In this document: positions 7,890-16,232 of the stretch, piece by piece
How positions within the stretch are numbered: the first letter of the stretch is position 1
Layout: each line of letters opens with the position of its first letter
NCBI GenBank assembly: GCA_902825875.1
Contig: CADECP010000033.1
Span: 18,088 to 82,087, forward strand
Source: an uncultured Acidobacteriota bacterium
GTDB lineage: Bacteria; Acidobacteriota; Blastocatellia; RBC074
DNA: 64,000 nt
Direction of reading: 5' to 3'
The notes under the pieces: model-generated
The model's database searches: none
Seen by the model: only the letters and a program-made list of their open reading frames with translations
What the model was told of the DNA's origin: nothing
Program-made: the position numbers and the translations under genes

Positions 7890-8045
7890 GGCCCTTGCCT
7901 GCGCCGCGTGGCGAATCAGGAACTCGAATGGAAAATTACGATCGCCGATGCGGATTGGGAAGGCACGCGCGTCGGCTTTCACCTGCGAGAAAACAACGAC
8001 GTGACGACCGTGAATTTCCATCATGACGAATTTCTGTCCAAAGTG
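7890..8045 (+). pseudogene. Internal fragment of an SRPBCC/AHSA1-like protein
   Basis: The plus-strand frame reads LEWKITIADADWEGTRVGF, then HLRENNDVTTVNFHHDEF. This matches the central strand pattern of small SRPBCC (AHSA1-type) proteins, where the family reads like EWxVxxxxxxWxGTxxxFxL...TxVxFxH. Homology disappears on both sides and there is no plausible start, ribosome site or C-terminal helix, so this is a gene fragment. Confidence 0.5.
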
Positions 8046-8079
8046 AATGTGCCGCCCGCGACGAACCCGCGCTTGGAAC

Positions 8080-8330
8080 TCAGCCACGCAATTTCTTGAT
8101 GCCCGGCGATTGCAACCGCGAAGCCAGTGCTGTCGCCTACTCCAAATAACTCGGCGGCTCTGCCCACGCCATAAATTTTCTAGTTGGCGGCCTCCAACGC
8201 AGCCATCAGATTTTCGCGTTCGCGCTTTTCCCATTCGGCTTGAGTCAGAAACGCGGCGGTTGAAGTTTGAACCGCCGCAAAACTTTGACTTGAGGCTTCG
8301 GCTTGTGTGGATTCGAGCTTAATAGCTTCA
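8080..8330 (-). pseudogene. C-terminal remnant of a sigma54-dependent (NtrC-type) regulator
   Basis: The minus-strand frame reads FLTQAEWEKRERENLMAAL, then EAAN, a TAG stop where intact relatives have Trp, then KIYGVGRAAELFGV; after a frameshift the second frame gives TALASRLQSPGIKKLRG and a TGA at 8080-8082. This is the Fis-type helix-turn-helix tail of sigma54 activators (relatives read AANWKIYGxGGAAxLLGxKPTTLASRxxxLGIKK). One nonsense mutation plus one frameshift, and no AAA+ domain upstream, so it is a dead fragment. Confidence 0.65.
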
Positions 8331-8574
8331 CTTTACACGAACTTTCGTGATCGGGAACGCCGGATTTCATTGTGTAACGAGATTTCGTTGCCAAGCGAGA
8401 AGCCCGAAAAACCTGACAACTCTTTTGCTTACAGTCGGATGAATCCGTTTCCAGTCAACGGCACGGCGAATGCCATTAAGCCAACCGCAAGGCAAACGAT
8501 TCGACAGCAAGGCAAAGCGCCAATAGGTTGACGAAGCAATTGCCGTAACAAACGAATCAACAGGAGAAACGAAA
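8331..8574. other. Intergenic stretch with no gene recognised
   Basis: About 245 bp between the regulator remnant and the AhpD-like gene. No ORF with a ribosome site, tRNA or clear hairpin is seen. The promoter of the downstream four-gene operon should lie here, but no strong sigma70 match stands out. Confidence 0.4.
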
Positions 8575-9117
8575 ATGCCAAGACTGAATGCGATTGACCC
8601 GAAAGAAGCGACCGGCAAAGCCAAAGAATTGCTCGATGGCGTGAAAGCCAAAATCGGAAAGGTGCCGAACCTGATGCGAACCTTCGCCAACTCGCCCGCA
8701 GCGTTGGAAGGTTATTTGAACTTCAGCGGCGCGCTCGGCGGCGGATCGCTCAACGCCAAACTGCGTGAACAAATTGCGTTGACCGTGGCCGACGCTAATT
8801 CTTGTGAATACTGCCTGTCGGCCCACACGGCCATCGGCAAGATGGTCGGTCTCGACGAAAACGAACTCGCCGCCAGCCGTCACGCCGGTTCCAGCGATCC
8901 GAAAATTGATGCGGCTCTGAAGTTCGCGCATCAACTCGTCGTCAAACGCGGCGAACTGCTCGACAGCGAAGTGCAGGCCGTTCGCACCGCCGGATACAAC
9001 GACGGAGAAATAACGGAAATCATCGCCAACGTCGCGCTGAACATCTTCACCAACTATTTCAACCACGTCGCGCAGACCGTCGTGGATTTCCCAAAAGTCA
9101 ATTTAGCGACCGCGTAA
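8575..9117 (+). CDS. Carboxymuconolactone decarboxylase/AhpD-like peroxidase-related protein
   Basis: 180 aa. AhpD-like proteins use a redox-active CxxC with a nearby His to reduce peroxide-linked partners. Seen: N-terminal PRLNAIDPKEATGKAKELLD, family core REQIALTVADANSCEYCLSAH with the CxxC and the His three residues on, and a C-terminal helical repeat (EITEIIANVALNIFTNYFNH) typical of peroxidase-related members. Ribosome site AGGAGAAACG precedes the ATG by 4 nt. First gene of a four-gene plus-strand run; a 22-codon fragment of another member of this family lies on the other strand at 10608. Confidence 0.87.
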   Translation: MPRLNAIDPKEATGKAKELLDGVKAKIGKVPNLMRTFANSPAALEGYLNFSGALGGGSLNAKLREQIALTVADANSCEYCLSAHTAIGKMVGLDENELAASRHAGSSDPKIDAALKFAHQLVVKRGELLDSEVQAVRTAGYNDGEITEIIANVALNIFTNYFNHVAQTVVDFPKVNLATA

Positions 9118-9141
9118 TTTGCGGCAAGAAGGAGCGAAGCA

Positions 9142-9516
9142 ATGAAAGCAGCAATCATCATTCTGTCCGATCCGAAAACCGGTTCCGAAGAAGCGTTGGG
9201 ACGGTTGTTCAATGCGCTGGCGGCGGCCTACGACTTCAAACAACGCGGCGACGAAGTCACGGTGTTATTTCAGGGCGCAGGCACACGCTGGGCGGGCGAA
9301 CTGGTCAGGAAAGACCATCCGGCCTACGAGTTGTTCGCGGCTGTGAAAGACAAAGTCGCGGGCGCGTCATGCGGATGCGCGGATGTCTTCGGCGCGCAGG
9401 AAGGCGTCGCGGCCTGCGGGCTGGATTTGGTCAAAGACAACGCCGTCCCGCACACGTCTGGCTTACCCAGTCTGGCGCGGCTGACGGCAGAAGGTTACAG
9501 CGTGCTGACGTTTTAG
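9142..9516 (+). CDS. DsrE/DsrF-like small protein
   Basis: 124 aa. Resembles DsrE-fold proteins: N-terminal strand KAAIIILSDPKTGSEEALGR, helix LFNALAAAYDFKQRGDEVTVLFQGAGTR (in two parts), and a Cys-containing loop ASCGCADVFGA in the region where DsrE proteins carry functional Cys. Three more features fit sulfur relay or redox chemistry: CGC, a second Cys in VAACGLDL, and the AhpD-like neighbour 24 bp upstream. Exact function unknown. Confidence 0.7.
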   Translation: MKAAIIILSDPKTGSEEALGRLFNALAAAYDFKQRGDEVTVLFQGAGTRWAGELVRKDHPAYELFAAVKDKVAGASCGCADVFGAQEGVAACGLDLVKDNAVPHTSGLPSLARLTAEGYSVLTF

Positions 9517-9589
9517 CGCCGTAATCGCAAACCTGGCGCGTGGAGGCGATGACTTCCACGCGCGCATTTTCGTGCTGAAGAGGAAAACT

Positions 9590-10198
9590 ATGGCCAGGAA
9601 TTTTGCGGAAATCGCCTTTACTGAAAGCGTCAAAGCGCAGCAGGAAAAATACGGTTCGCGGAAATCTTATGCGCGGATGGAAGCGATGGCGCGCGGCACA
9701 GAACTCAGTTTCGCCGAAGCCGATTTCATCGCCGACCGCGACAGCTTTTATCTGGCGACCGTCGGCGAAACCGGTTTCCCGTATGTGCAGTTTCGCGGCG
9801 GGCCGAAAGGCTTTTTGAAAACGCTGGATGCAACGACGCTGGCTTACGCCGACTTTCGCGGCAATCTGCAATACGTCAGCGTCGGCAATCTGACGCGCAA
9901 CGATAAAGCCGCGTTGATCCTGATGGATTACGCCCATCGTCAACGCTTGAAAATTTACGCCCGCATCGAAGTCATCGAAGCCAAAGACAACCCGGAGTTG
10001 ATTTCGCAATTGCAAGACGAGAGTTACGACGCGCAAGTCGAACGCGCGATGGTCTTGCACGTCGAAGCCTTTGACTGGAACTGTCCGCAACACATCACGC
10101 CGCGCTACACCATCGAAGAAATCCGCGCACTGAATGCGCCGCTTTACGAGCACGTCGCCAAACTGGAAGCCGAAATTGAACGGCTCAAAGCCAAATGA
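9590..10198 (+). CDS. Pyridoxamine 5'-phosphate oxidase-like flavin-binding family protein
   Basis: About 202 aa. Split-barrel FMN-binding fold; seen: [21 protein letters not shown] with the usual DGxPxVR-like strand replaced by [12 protein letters not shown], then [29 protein letters not shown], which is the dimer-interface/FMN strand pair of general PNPOx-like proteins. A C-terminal helix ([17 protein letters not shown]) may form a short coiled coil. ATG 9590 is preferred over 9572 because the ribosome-like GAGGAAAA lies just before it. Overlaps nothing; the next gene starts 8 bp later. Probably a flavin- or F420-dependent redox protein rather than vitamin B6 synthesis. Confidence 0.8.
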   Translation: MARNFAEIAFTESVKAQQEKYGSRKSYARMEAMARGTELSFAEADFIADRDSFYLATVGETGFPYVQFRGGPKGFLKTLDATTLAYADFRGNLQYVSVGNLTRNDKAALILMDYAHRQRLKIYARIEVIEAKDNPELISQLQDESYDAQVERAMVLHVEAFDWNCPQHITPRYTIEEIRALNAPLYEHVAKLEAEIERLKAK

Positions 10199-10206
10199 GG
10201 AGAATT

Positions 10207-10617
10207 ATGCCAACACCGATCAAACCGCCGTTCACGCTGGAAACCGCACGCGCCAAAGTCCAAGCCGCTGAAGACGCCTGGAATTCGCGCGACCCTGAGC
10301 GCGTCGCACTGGCTTACACGCCTGATTCCGAATGGCGCAATCGTGCGGAGTTTTTCACCGGGCGCGAAGCGATCAAAGAATTTCTGCGCCGCAAATGGGC
10401 GAAGGAACTCAATTACCGATTGATGAAAGAGTTGTGGGCGTTCACCGACAACCGCATCTCGGTGCGCTTTGAATACGAATGGCACGACGAAGCCGGGCAA
10501 TGGTTCCGCACGCATGGCAACGAGCATTGGGAATTCGACGACGAAGGATTGATGCGCCGCCGCGATATGAGCGCCAACGATTACCCGATTGAAGAGGCAG
10601 ACAGGCGCTATTCATAA
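10207..10617 (+). CDS. NTF2-like/SnoaL-like protein, DUF1348 type
   Basis: 136 aa cone-shaped NTF2-like fold. Seen: helix [20 protein letters not shown], then [20 protein letters not shown] and [11 protein letters not shown], then strands [20 protein letters not shown] and the tail [13 protein letters not shown], all characteristic of DUF1348. Function of the family is not established. Start ATG 10207 follows GAGGAG with 5-nt spacing. Last gene of the redox-like operon. Its 3' end overlaps the remnant on the opposite strand. Confidence 0.82.
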   Translation: MPTPIKPPFTLETARAKVQAAEDAWNSRDPERVALAYTPDSEWRNRAEFFTGREAIKEFLRRKWAKELNYRLMKELWAFTDNRISVRFEYEWHDEAGQWFRTHGNEHWEFDDEGLMRRRDMSANDYPIEEADRRYS

Positions 10618-10673
10618 GCTTCGCGCAGCTTGCTCTCGGCTTGCTCCTCATCCATGACTTTTATCCAGGCCAT
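10608..10673 (-). pseudogene. 22-codon N-terminal remnant of a second AhpD-like gene
   Basis: Minus strand reads [20 protein letters not shown], Glu, stop. MAWIK(V/T)xDExEAxGxLxExY is the usual N-terminus of AhpD-like alkylhydroperoxidases; here the gene stops after it. It abuts the end of the NTF2-like gene. Confidence 0.5.
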
Positions 10674-10728
10674 TAGATCGCTTTTCATTGGCGTGTCTGG
10701 ATTATCAGGCGCTATTGAACTGTAAATG

Positions 10729-10753
10729 TGGGACAATTTTCCAAATTGTCCCA
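10729..10753. repeat. Short palindrome TGGGACAATTT/AAATTGTCCCA
   Basis: Perfect 11-bp arms around a 3-nt loop. A related palindrome (GTGTGACAATTT/AAATTGTCACAC) occurs at 52001-52027, so this belongs to a dispersed family. Confidence 0.75.
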
Positions 10754-10781
10754 TACACCAAAGTGAAAACTGATCTAATGC

Positions 10782-10975
10782 GCGGGAATGCGCGTGCTGG
10801 ATGTCGGTTGCGGTGCGGGAGATGTCAGCTTGTTGGCGGCGTCTTTCGTCGGCGCGACGGGCAGCGTGATTGGTATAGATCAATTGGCGGCTTTGATTGC
10901 GCTGGCGCGCGAACGCATTGCCAGCACCAGATTGACGAACGTCACATTCGAGACCGGCGATGTGCTTTCATCCAA
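10782..10975 (+). pseudogene. Fragment of a class I SAM-dependent methyltransferase
   Basis: Frame reads GMRVLDVGCGAGDVSLLAAS (motif I), GSVIGIDQLAALIALARERI (motif II Asp) and NVTFETGDV. It is cut on the 5' side by a TAA at the junction and loses similarity after about residue 65. The frame continues to 11270 but the rest resembles no methyltransferase. No start with a ribosome site. The 210 bp after it (10976-11184) hold nothing recognisable. Confidence 0.65.
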
Positions 10976-11180
10976 TCCGAATACACTTCCAACCAATCGC
11001 AGAGGCTGGTGGATTCGCTGTCGGGGAAAGCCCAGATTCAATCAGGAAAAATGTTGGGACAAGTGGTTGAAAAAATCTCGAAAGTTTTGCCCCATTTGGC
11101 GTTTTTGGCCATTTGGGGACAACGCAGCAATGGCTAAGAGACAAGGACTTATGAGGTTTTTTTTGGGGGGCAAAAATTTG

Positions 11181-11266
<86 letters not shown>

Positions 11267-11293
11267 ATAACTTGGGCGTTTTTGAATACGGCT

Positions 11294-11683
11294 TTACTTC
11301 GCAGGTGAAGCCGCCGGGCTGGCGCTTGCTTCAGGCGAAGCTGCCGGGCTGGCGCTTGCTTCAGGCGAAGCCGCTGGTGTTGTCGAAGGAGCAGCCGCCG
11401 GAGCCGGTGTTGAACTCGGAACCGGGCCACCGGAAACAACAGAGCTTTGCAGCAAATCCGGCAACGAAAAGAGCAGCGCGACAACCATAAAGATTCCCGC
11501 CAGAACCGCCGTCGCTTTTTCGAGCGGTTTTTGCGGACCGCGCGGGCCAAACGCTGATTGACCGCCCGCGCCGCCGAATGCTGAAGAAACGTCACCGCCT
11601 TTGCCGGATTGCAGCAAAATGACCAGGATCAAAAGAATGCTGGTGACGATGAAAATTGCTTTGAGAATAATCGCCAGAATCAA
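11294..11683 (-). CDS. secG: Preprotein translocase subunit SecG
   Basis: 129 aa; small two-helix inner-membrane partner of SecYE that stimulates protein export. Seen: TM1 (residues 3-24), the conserved loop [15 protein letters not shown] and [12 protein letters not shown]2 (about 58-78). The C-terminal 45 residues are a low-complexity Ala/Pro/Ser tail built from [14 protein letters not shown] units, encoded by near-identical direct DNA repeats (about 11303-11370), longer than usual for SecG and likely variable. Sits after tpiA and before tRNA-Leu in the same orientation. Confidence 0.93.
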   Translation of the reverse strand: MILAIILKAIFIVTSILLILVILLQSGKGGDVSSAFGGAGGQSAFGPRGPQKPLEKATAVLAGIFMVVALLFSLPDLLQSSVVSGGPVPSSTPAPAAAPSTTPAASPEASASPAASPEASASPAASPAK

Positions 11684-11716
11684 GACTGTTTACCTGCCAA
11701 AAAGTGAATTTAAGTT

Positions 11717-12475
11717 TTACCGGATGTAATTGACGATCTTGGAAAAACTGTCGGCTTCTAAACTCGCTCCGCCCACCAGAGCGCCGTCAATGTCGGCTTC
11801 GGCCATCAAGTCGGCAATGTTGTCCGGCTTGACGCTGCCTCCGTACAAAATCCGCAATCCTTCGGCAGAAGCTTGATCGAACTTCTGTGAAATCCACTGA
11901 CGAATGAAAGCGTGAATTTGTTGGGCTTGTGTGGGTGTCGCTGTGCGACCTGTGCCAATCGCCCATACCGGTTCGTAGGCGAGCACTATACGAACGAGGT
12001 CTGAGGCTGTCAACTCAGCCAAACTGCGCTCAAGTTGTGACGCAACTACGCTTTCCGCGTTGCCGGAATCGCGCTCTTCCAGCGTTTCTCCGATGCAGAC
12101 AATCGGTGTTAATCCGAAGTTAAAAGCCGCTCGAATCTTGCGATTGACGACTGCGTCGGTGTCACCGTACATCGCTCGGCGTTCGGAATGGCCGATGATG
12201 ACGTGCGAACATCCGGCGTCTTTCAACATATCGCCGCAGACTTCGCCGGTGTGAGCGCCGTGTTTGGTTTCAGTCGCCAGATTCTGAGCCGACACGTGAA
12301 TGTTCGAGCCTTCCAGCTTGTCGGCGACAGATTTGATCGCCGTGAAAGGCGGAGCAATAACAACTTCGCAATGATTGGCGTTGGCAACCAGCGGTTTCAG
12401 CGCCAGCGCGGTATTGACAGCTTCGCCAACCAACTTAAACATTTTCCAGTTTCCAGCAATGATCGGTTTTCTCAT
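11717..12475 (-). CDS. tpiA: Triosephosphate isomerase
   Basis: 252 aa, normal length. Interconverts dihydroxyacetone phosphate and glyceraldehyde-3-phosphate. Seen: N-terminal [11 protein letters not shown] with catalytic Lys, GHSERR with catalytic His, [15 protein letters not shown] with catalytic Glu, and the phosphate loop [16 protein letters not shown] 12475 chosen; six extra codons upstream lie in a repeat. Follows pgk in the same orientation. Confidence 0.97.
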   Translation of the reverse strand: MRKPIIAGNWKMFKLVGEAVNTALALKPLVANANHCEVVIAPPFTAIKSVADKLEGSNIHVSAQNLATETKHGAHTGEVCGDMLKDAGCSHVIIGHSERRAMYGDTDAVVNRKIRAAFNFGLTPIVCIGETLEERDSGNAESVVASQLERSLAELTASDLVRIVLAYEPVWAIGTGRTATPTQAQQIHAFIRQWISQKFDQASAEGLRILYGGSVKPDNIADLMAEADIDGALVGGASLEADSFSKIVNYIR

Positions 12476-12477
12476 GT

Positions 12478-12555
12478 TCAGTTCGCAGTTCACGGTTCGC
12501 AGTTCACAGTCGGCGGGTCAAACGAACTTCAAACCGCGAACTGTGAACTGCGAAC
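12478..12555. repeat. GTTCGCAGTTCAC-type inverted repeat cluster between pgk and tpiA
   Basis: Iterations of GTTCGCAGTTCAC on one side and GTGAACTGCGAAC on the other, forming an imperfect hairpin that fills the 84-bp intergenic space. The same family is inserted in frame in the DUF1549/1553 gene at 39828-39894. Confidence 0.8.
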
Positions 12556-12559
12556 AGGT

Positions 12560-13756
12560 TTATTTTTCGTTGAGAGCGGCAACTCCGGGCAAAACATCGC
12601 CCGCCAACAATTCCAGCGTAGCTCCGCCGCCGGTTGAGATGTGCGTTATCTGGTCGGCCAAGCCGGATTCCTGAATGGCCGCGACGCTGTCTCCGCCGCC
12701 GATGATCGAAGTCGCGTTGTTTTTGTCCGAAGCTTCGGCAACGGCTTTGGCTACGGCGCGAGTGCCTGCGTCGAAAGGAGCTTTTTCAAACATTCCCATC
12801 GGGCCGTTCCAGATGATTGTCTGAGCCGAAGCAATGACTTCGGAATAAGCCGCTTGCGTAGCCGCGCCGATGTCCAAGCCCATCAAATCCGCTGGCGTAG
12901 CGTCCACTCCGACATTTTTCGCGTTGGCTCCATCATCTGGATTGGCGGCCACGACGTGATCGGTTGGCAACAGCAATCTGACGTTTTTAGCTTTGGCCGT
13001 CGCTTCAAGCTGTGTGGCCAAATCGGTCTTGTCGGCTTCGACCAGAGATTTGCCGGTTTCCAGTCCCTGCGCTTTCAGAAAGGTATAAGCCATCGCTCCG
13101 CCGATCAACACTGCGTCGGCAGATTTCAGCAGGTTATCAATCACCTGAATCTTGTCGCTGACTTTCGCTCCGCCCAGAATCACGACGAATGGGCGGCGCG
13201 GATTGCTCAAGGTTTCGACCAGGTAGCGCAATTCCTTTTCCATCAAAAAGCCCGCCGCAGCCTGGCTGACGAATTTGGTCATGCCTTCGGTTGAAGCGTG
13301 CGCTCTGTGAGCCGTGCCAAAAGCGTCATTGACATAAACGTCGCACAACGCGGCAAGCTGTTCGGCGAACTTCGGATCGTTGGCTTCTTCTTCGGCGTAA
13401 AAACGCAGGTTTTCAAGCACGGCAATCTGACCGTTTTGCAAACCGTTGACGACTTTCGCGGCTTCTTCGCCGATGCAATCATTGGCAAAGGCGACTTCGG
13501 TTTCGAGCAGCTTGGCCAGATGATCGGCCACCGGTTTCAGCGAGTATTTCGCGTTGCGTTGTCCTTTGGGACGACCCAGATGCGAAGCCAGAATGACTTT
13601 GGCGCCTTTGTCCACGGCGAATTGAATCGTCGGAATTGCCGATGTGATGCGAGTGTCGTCACTGACTTTGTCGCCATCCAGAGGCACATTGAAATCCACG
13701 CGGATGAAAACCCGCTTCCCAGCAAGTTCAAGATCACGAATTGAAAGCTTAGACAT
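12560..13756 (-). CDS. pgk: Phosphoglycerate kinase
   Basis: 398 aa. Transfers the acyl phosphate of 1,3-bisphosphoglycerate to ADP. Seen: the substrate motif [46 protein letters not shown], and the nucleotide-binding GGGDSVAAI near the C-terminus. ATG 13756 in front of [12 protein letters not shown] is the family start. First gene of pgk-tpiA-secG; no gapA precedes it here. Confidence 0.97.
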   Translation of the reverse strand: MSKLSIRDLELAGKRVFIRVDFNVPLDGDKVSDDTRITSAIPTIQFAVDKGAKVILASHLGRPKGQRNAKYSLKPVADHLAKLLETEVAFANDCIGEEAAKVVNGLQNGQIAVLENLRFYAEEEANDPKFAEQLAALCDVYVNDAFGTAHRAHASTEGMTKFVSQAAAGFLMEKELRYLVETLSNPRRPFVVILGGAKVSDKIQVIDNLLKSADAVLIGGAMAYTFLKAQGLETGKSLVEADKTDLATQLEATAKAKNVRLLLPTDHVVAANPDDGANAKNVGVDATPADLMGLDIGAATQAAYSEVIASAQTIIWNGPMGMFEKAPFDAGTRAVAKAVAEASDKNNATSIIGGGDSVAAIQESGLADQITHISTGGGATLELLAGDVLPGVAALNEK

Positions 13757-13867
13757 AGTCCCTTCTCTGATTTTTAGATTTTGGTTGTGAGTGGCGTTGG
13801 AAGTAGGCGCGGAAATTAGCACATCAAAAAGCGTTGAGCAAAAGCGAACACATCATCGTCTGCGCGA

Positions 13868-14076
13868 TGCAATCGCTGTGGCAAATTCAACGCTGGCCGA
13901 CAATGTGATTACTGATGCAATGAAGCTGCAAGGAATTCTGATTGCCTACGGGCATCTTGCGCGAACAGAGCAATGACGTAAAATCCGCGCTGTCTACAAA
14001 GCAATTCAGCTTGATCGAAGAAAAAACTGATGGTGAATGGATTTCTATGGCGTTTCGATTGAGCCTTCACGCTTAG
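13868..14076 (+). pseudogene. C-terminal remnant of a prmA-like gene
   Basis: After a degraded stretch (VANSTLADNVITDAMKLQG), the frame shifts by one base near 13955 and continues GILREQSNDVKSALSTKQF, then SLIEEKTDGEWISMAFRL and a TAG. The intact PrmA encoded at 32308-33210 ends GILREQGADVTTALTEQQF and ELIESKPDGEWVSMAFRL, so the relationship is plain. Only the last 65 or so codons remain and the reading frame is broken. It ends 10 bp before the next gene. Confidence 0.75.
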
Positions 14077-14086
14077 GAGCAACACG

Positions 14087-15157
14087 ATGCACGAAAATGG
14101 AAAGATTACCGCCAACCCGTATCAAGTGGGCGGAAAAGTCCGCGACCTGAACCAGTTCATCGGTCGTGATCGCGAAGTCCGCGACATACTCAGCCTCGTA
14201 GCCACAATGCAAAGCGTCTCTGTCATTGGCGAACGTCGCATCGGCAAATCTTCCCTGCTGCTTTATCTGAAAGAAAATGGCAGGCGGTTGTTGGATGACG
14301 AAACGATTGAATTCTTCTACCTGGATTTTCAGGAGCCGATCAATTCGCCGGATGAGTTCTATCTGCGCGCCTGCGAATTGATGAGCAGCGATCCTTCCAA
14401 AGCGTCAGACGATTCTTCAGCCCAAGACAAATTTGATACTGCTGTTGATGGCAGGAAAGTCGTCTGGTGCCTGGACGAATTCGAGCAAACCATCGAAGAA
14501 GATTTCAACGCAGACTTTTTCAAACATCTCCGCCATCTGGCTCAAAGCGGAAACTTGTCTTTGATCGTCGCCACACAAACCCCGCTGGACGAGCTTTACC
14601 AGCTCAAGCAAGACATGACTTCCGGTTTTCCCAATGTGTTTTCGGTTCTTCGGCTGGGCGAACTGACCGAAGAGGATGCTTATGAACTTGTCGCCAGACC
14701 GCGTAATGGCCATCGTTTTACCGAAACTGAAATCCGGGAGATTTTGAAAATCGCCGGACAGCATCCTTACTGGCTCAGCTACGCTTGTTCCCAAGCCTAC
14801 GCAGCCGGTGACCGACTTGATTTTGCAGAAATCGAAAAAACAATTAAACGCGCTCGCTACGGTGCGGCTCAACCGCATAAGCCGGTTTCTGAACAGACGG
14901 AGCAGACACCTGATTCGTTTCGCTCCAACCTGCAATCCGAGTCTTCATCCGCAACTGTAGCCGCCAACAGAGCCGAGCGAGCAATACGCATTTCAGTCGC
15001 GCTTTCGCTGGTCGCCGGAATAATGATGTTCTTCGCAACCAGAGACCCGAATCCGATCAGCCTGATTTTGAGCGGCGGCGTGTTGCTTGTTTCCTTGGGC
15101 TTTCTGATTGCCACACGGATGTTGTGGCCGAAAGAAACGCGCGGAGGGGAACAATGA
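14087..15157 (+). CDS. Membrane-anchored STAND-like ATPase, first gene of the ATPase cassette
   Basis: 356 aa, family not named. Seen: lead-in NPYQVGGKVRDLNQFIGRDR, P-loop GERRIGKSSLL (about residues 48-58), Walker B VVWCLDEFEQ (about 124-133), and a helical region with YWLSYACSQAYA, the winged-helix-like part of archaeal-type ATPases. A polar linker then leads to two C-terminal TM helices (about 300-318 and 324-344), which places the ATPase on the cytoplasmic side. Its P-loop module is paralogous to that in the large protein two genes on (16229-19162). The stop overlaps the next ATG (ATGA). Role unknown; signalling or defence is only a guess from the STAND-like architecture. Confidence 0.75.
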   Translation: MHENGKITANPYQVGGKVRDLNQFIGRDREVRDILSLVATMQSVSVIGERRIGKSSLLLYLKENGRRLLDDETIEFFYLDFQEPINSPDEFYLRACELMSSDPSKASDDSSAQDKFDTAVDGRKVVWCLDEFEQTIEEDFNADFFKHLRHLAQSGNLSLIVATQTPLDELYQLKQDMTSGFPNVFSVLRLGELTEEDAYELVARPRNGHRFTETEIREILKIAGQHPYWLSYACSQAYAAGDRLDFAEIEKTIKRARYGAAQPHKPVSEQTEQTPDSFRSNLQSESSSATVAANRAERAIRISVALSLVAGIMMFFATRDPNPISLILSGGVLLVSLGFLIATRMLWPKETRGGEQ

Positions 15158-15867
15158 GCAAATCCAAAACCCCTCCAGCCGCCACGCCTTTACCACAGCC
15201 ACTGTCGCTTTCGTTGTCTACTCCGGTCAATGTTCAATTTGCGCCCGACGCAAACGTCAAAGTCACAGTCATCACACCCGACAAACCTCCGTTCAAACTC
15301 GACTGGAAACTGGCGATGCTGATCTGGGTTTCGTTTACCGGATTGTCTATTTGGTTTCTGCTTTACCAAACGCATGTGCTGAATCGCACTTACTCGTCAT
15401 CGCCAATTGCGCTGGCCGGTTCGCCGTTGACGGTTAAAGTAGTCCATCCTTCGCGCGTCGCGTTCGGCGACGAAGCCGAGATGGACGTTGTCATCAGCAA
15501 TCAGAGCAATGACAGCTTCACCGGCCAGGTCGTCGTTTCGCTGGAATCCGCACACGCGCTGCCGAACGAAACGATGGCGATTAAGTTGGAGGCTCTGGGC
15601 AGCCACGAAAGCAAAACTCACCGGCTGAAGTTTGAACTCGAACCCAAAGCCTGCTGGCTCTGTGGCGGCATCATTCGTACTTCGCTGCTTACCTATGCCG
15701 ACAAGCGGCAACTATCGGCGACGACCGGAGCGGAAATCCCCATCGCTCGACTGCCCTTCGCCCGAACGCTGATTCTGTGGCTGAGGAATTCTGCACTTAC
15801 CGTAGCCATCGCCGCTCTGCTCTGGGAAATGGCGCGCAAACTCGTCTTCAAATGGGAGGCGAAATGA
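15154..15867 (+). CDS. Bitopic membrane protein with Ig-like external domain, second gene of the cassette
   Basis: 237 aa from ATG 15154, which overlaps the upstream stop. Seen: a Pro/Ser-rich N-terminus, TM helix about residues 52-71 (LAMLIWVSFTGLSIWFLLYQ), a beta-rich region about 85-195 (TVKVVHPSRVAFGDEAEMDV and later strands) reminiscent of CARDB/Ig-like domains, and a second TM near the C-terminus (about 208-228). The beta domain would face the periplasm. I do not recognise a family. Two Cys in CWLCGG could form a disulfide or bind metal. The stop TGA is fused to a second ATG (15864), which today opens only a repeat-derived ORF. Confidence 0.7.
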   Translation: MSKSKTPPAATPLPQPLSLSLSTPVNVQFAPDANVKVTVITPDKPPFKLDWKLAMLIWVSFTGLSIWFLLYQTHVLNRTYSSSPIALAGSPLTVKVVHPSRVAFGDEAEMDVVISNQSNDSFTGQVVVSLESAHALPNETMAIKLEALGSHESKTHRLKFELEPKACWLCGGIIRTSLLTYADKRQLSATTGAEIPIARLPFARTLILWLRNSALTVAIAALLWEMARKLVFKWEAK

Positions 15868-15880
15868 TCCGAGCCGTGAC
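15855..15880 (+). repeat. Copy 1 of duplicated ribosome site and start region
   Basis: GGAGGCGAAATGATCCGAGC continuing CGTGAC. It matches 16220-16245 at 24 of 26 positions, exactly 365 bp apart. It contains a ribosome site and the ATGA that overlaps the stop of the upstream gene. Confidence 0.9.
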
Positions 15881-16232
15881 CGCACACCCGCTTTCGCTCC
15901 GTAGGTGCGAGGTGTTTATAGATGTAAACGGCGGCGTATCTTCAAGCTCCATCGGAGCGGCCTGTGCCACAGGTCGCTCCGATGGAGCTTTCGGGACAGA
16001 AGCCAATCGGTTCTATAAACAGTTCGCACCTACGGCGCTGGACGGAACAGAATCAGTTGGTACGGAACCGGAAGCGGTAGCGACCGGGTCTGGCTCAGTC
16101 GGTACGGAACCGGAAGCCGTAGCGACCAAGTTTGGTCGGCCATCAACATTTAGCTACCAAAGACGAACCCCGTCGCTACCGCTCTGGGTTCCGTACCGTT
16201 GGCAATTCGCTTTCAGCCAGGAGGCCCAATGA
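15864..16232 (+). CDS. Repeat-derived ORF bridging cassette genes 2 and 3
   Basis: 122 codons from the ATG overlapping the gene 2 stop to a TGA overlapping the gene 3 ATG at 16229. It starts MIRAVT, the same six residues as gene 3, then reads through the inserted repeats (TEPEAVATGSGSVGTEPEAV and similar). It has no resemblance to a protein family. It is probably translated only as a by-product, but it keeps ribosomes moving from gene 2 to gene 3 across the insertion. Confidence 0.45.
   Translation: MIRAVTAHPLSLRRCEVFIDVNGGVSSSSIGAACATGRSDGAFGTEANRFYKQFAPTALDGTESVGTEPEAVATGSGSVGTEPEAVATKFGRPSTFSYQRRTPSLPLWVPYRWQFAFSQEAQ
15900..16034. repeat. Nested hairpin repeat inserted after cassette gene 2
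   Basis: Outer arms CGTAGGTGCGA...TTTATAGA at 15900-15922 and its complement at 16012-16034. An inner near-perfect hairpin AAGCTCCATCGGAGCG...CGCTCCGATGGAGCTT spans 15944-15990. Looks like a MITE-like element with another palindrome nested inside it. Confidence 0.85.
16056..16203. repeat. Two direct and one inverted copy of the GGTACGGAACCGG repeat
   Basis: GGTACGGAACCGGAAGCGGT continuing AGCGACC at 16059 and 16101, and its reverse complement GGTCGCTACCG-type form at about 16173-16199. The same family occurs inside the gene at 18200-18326 and at the end of the acyl-CoA ligase gene (31764-31852). Confidence 0.88.

Noticed and set aside
7872..8234. 120-codon minus-strand frame overlapping the relics
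   Set aside because: The recognisable regulator tail is in different frames of the same strand; this frame resembles nothing.
13791..13976. Small plus-strand gene upstream of the prmA relic
   Set aside because: Its only recognisable part belongs to the broken prmA frame; no ribosome site.
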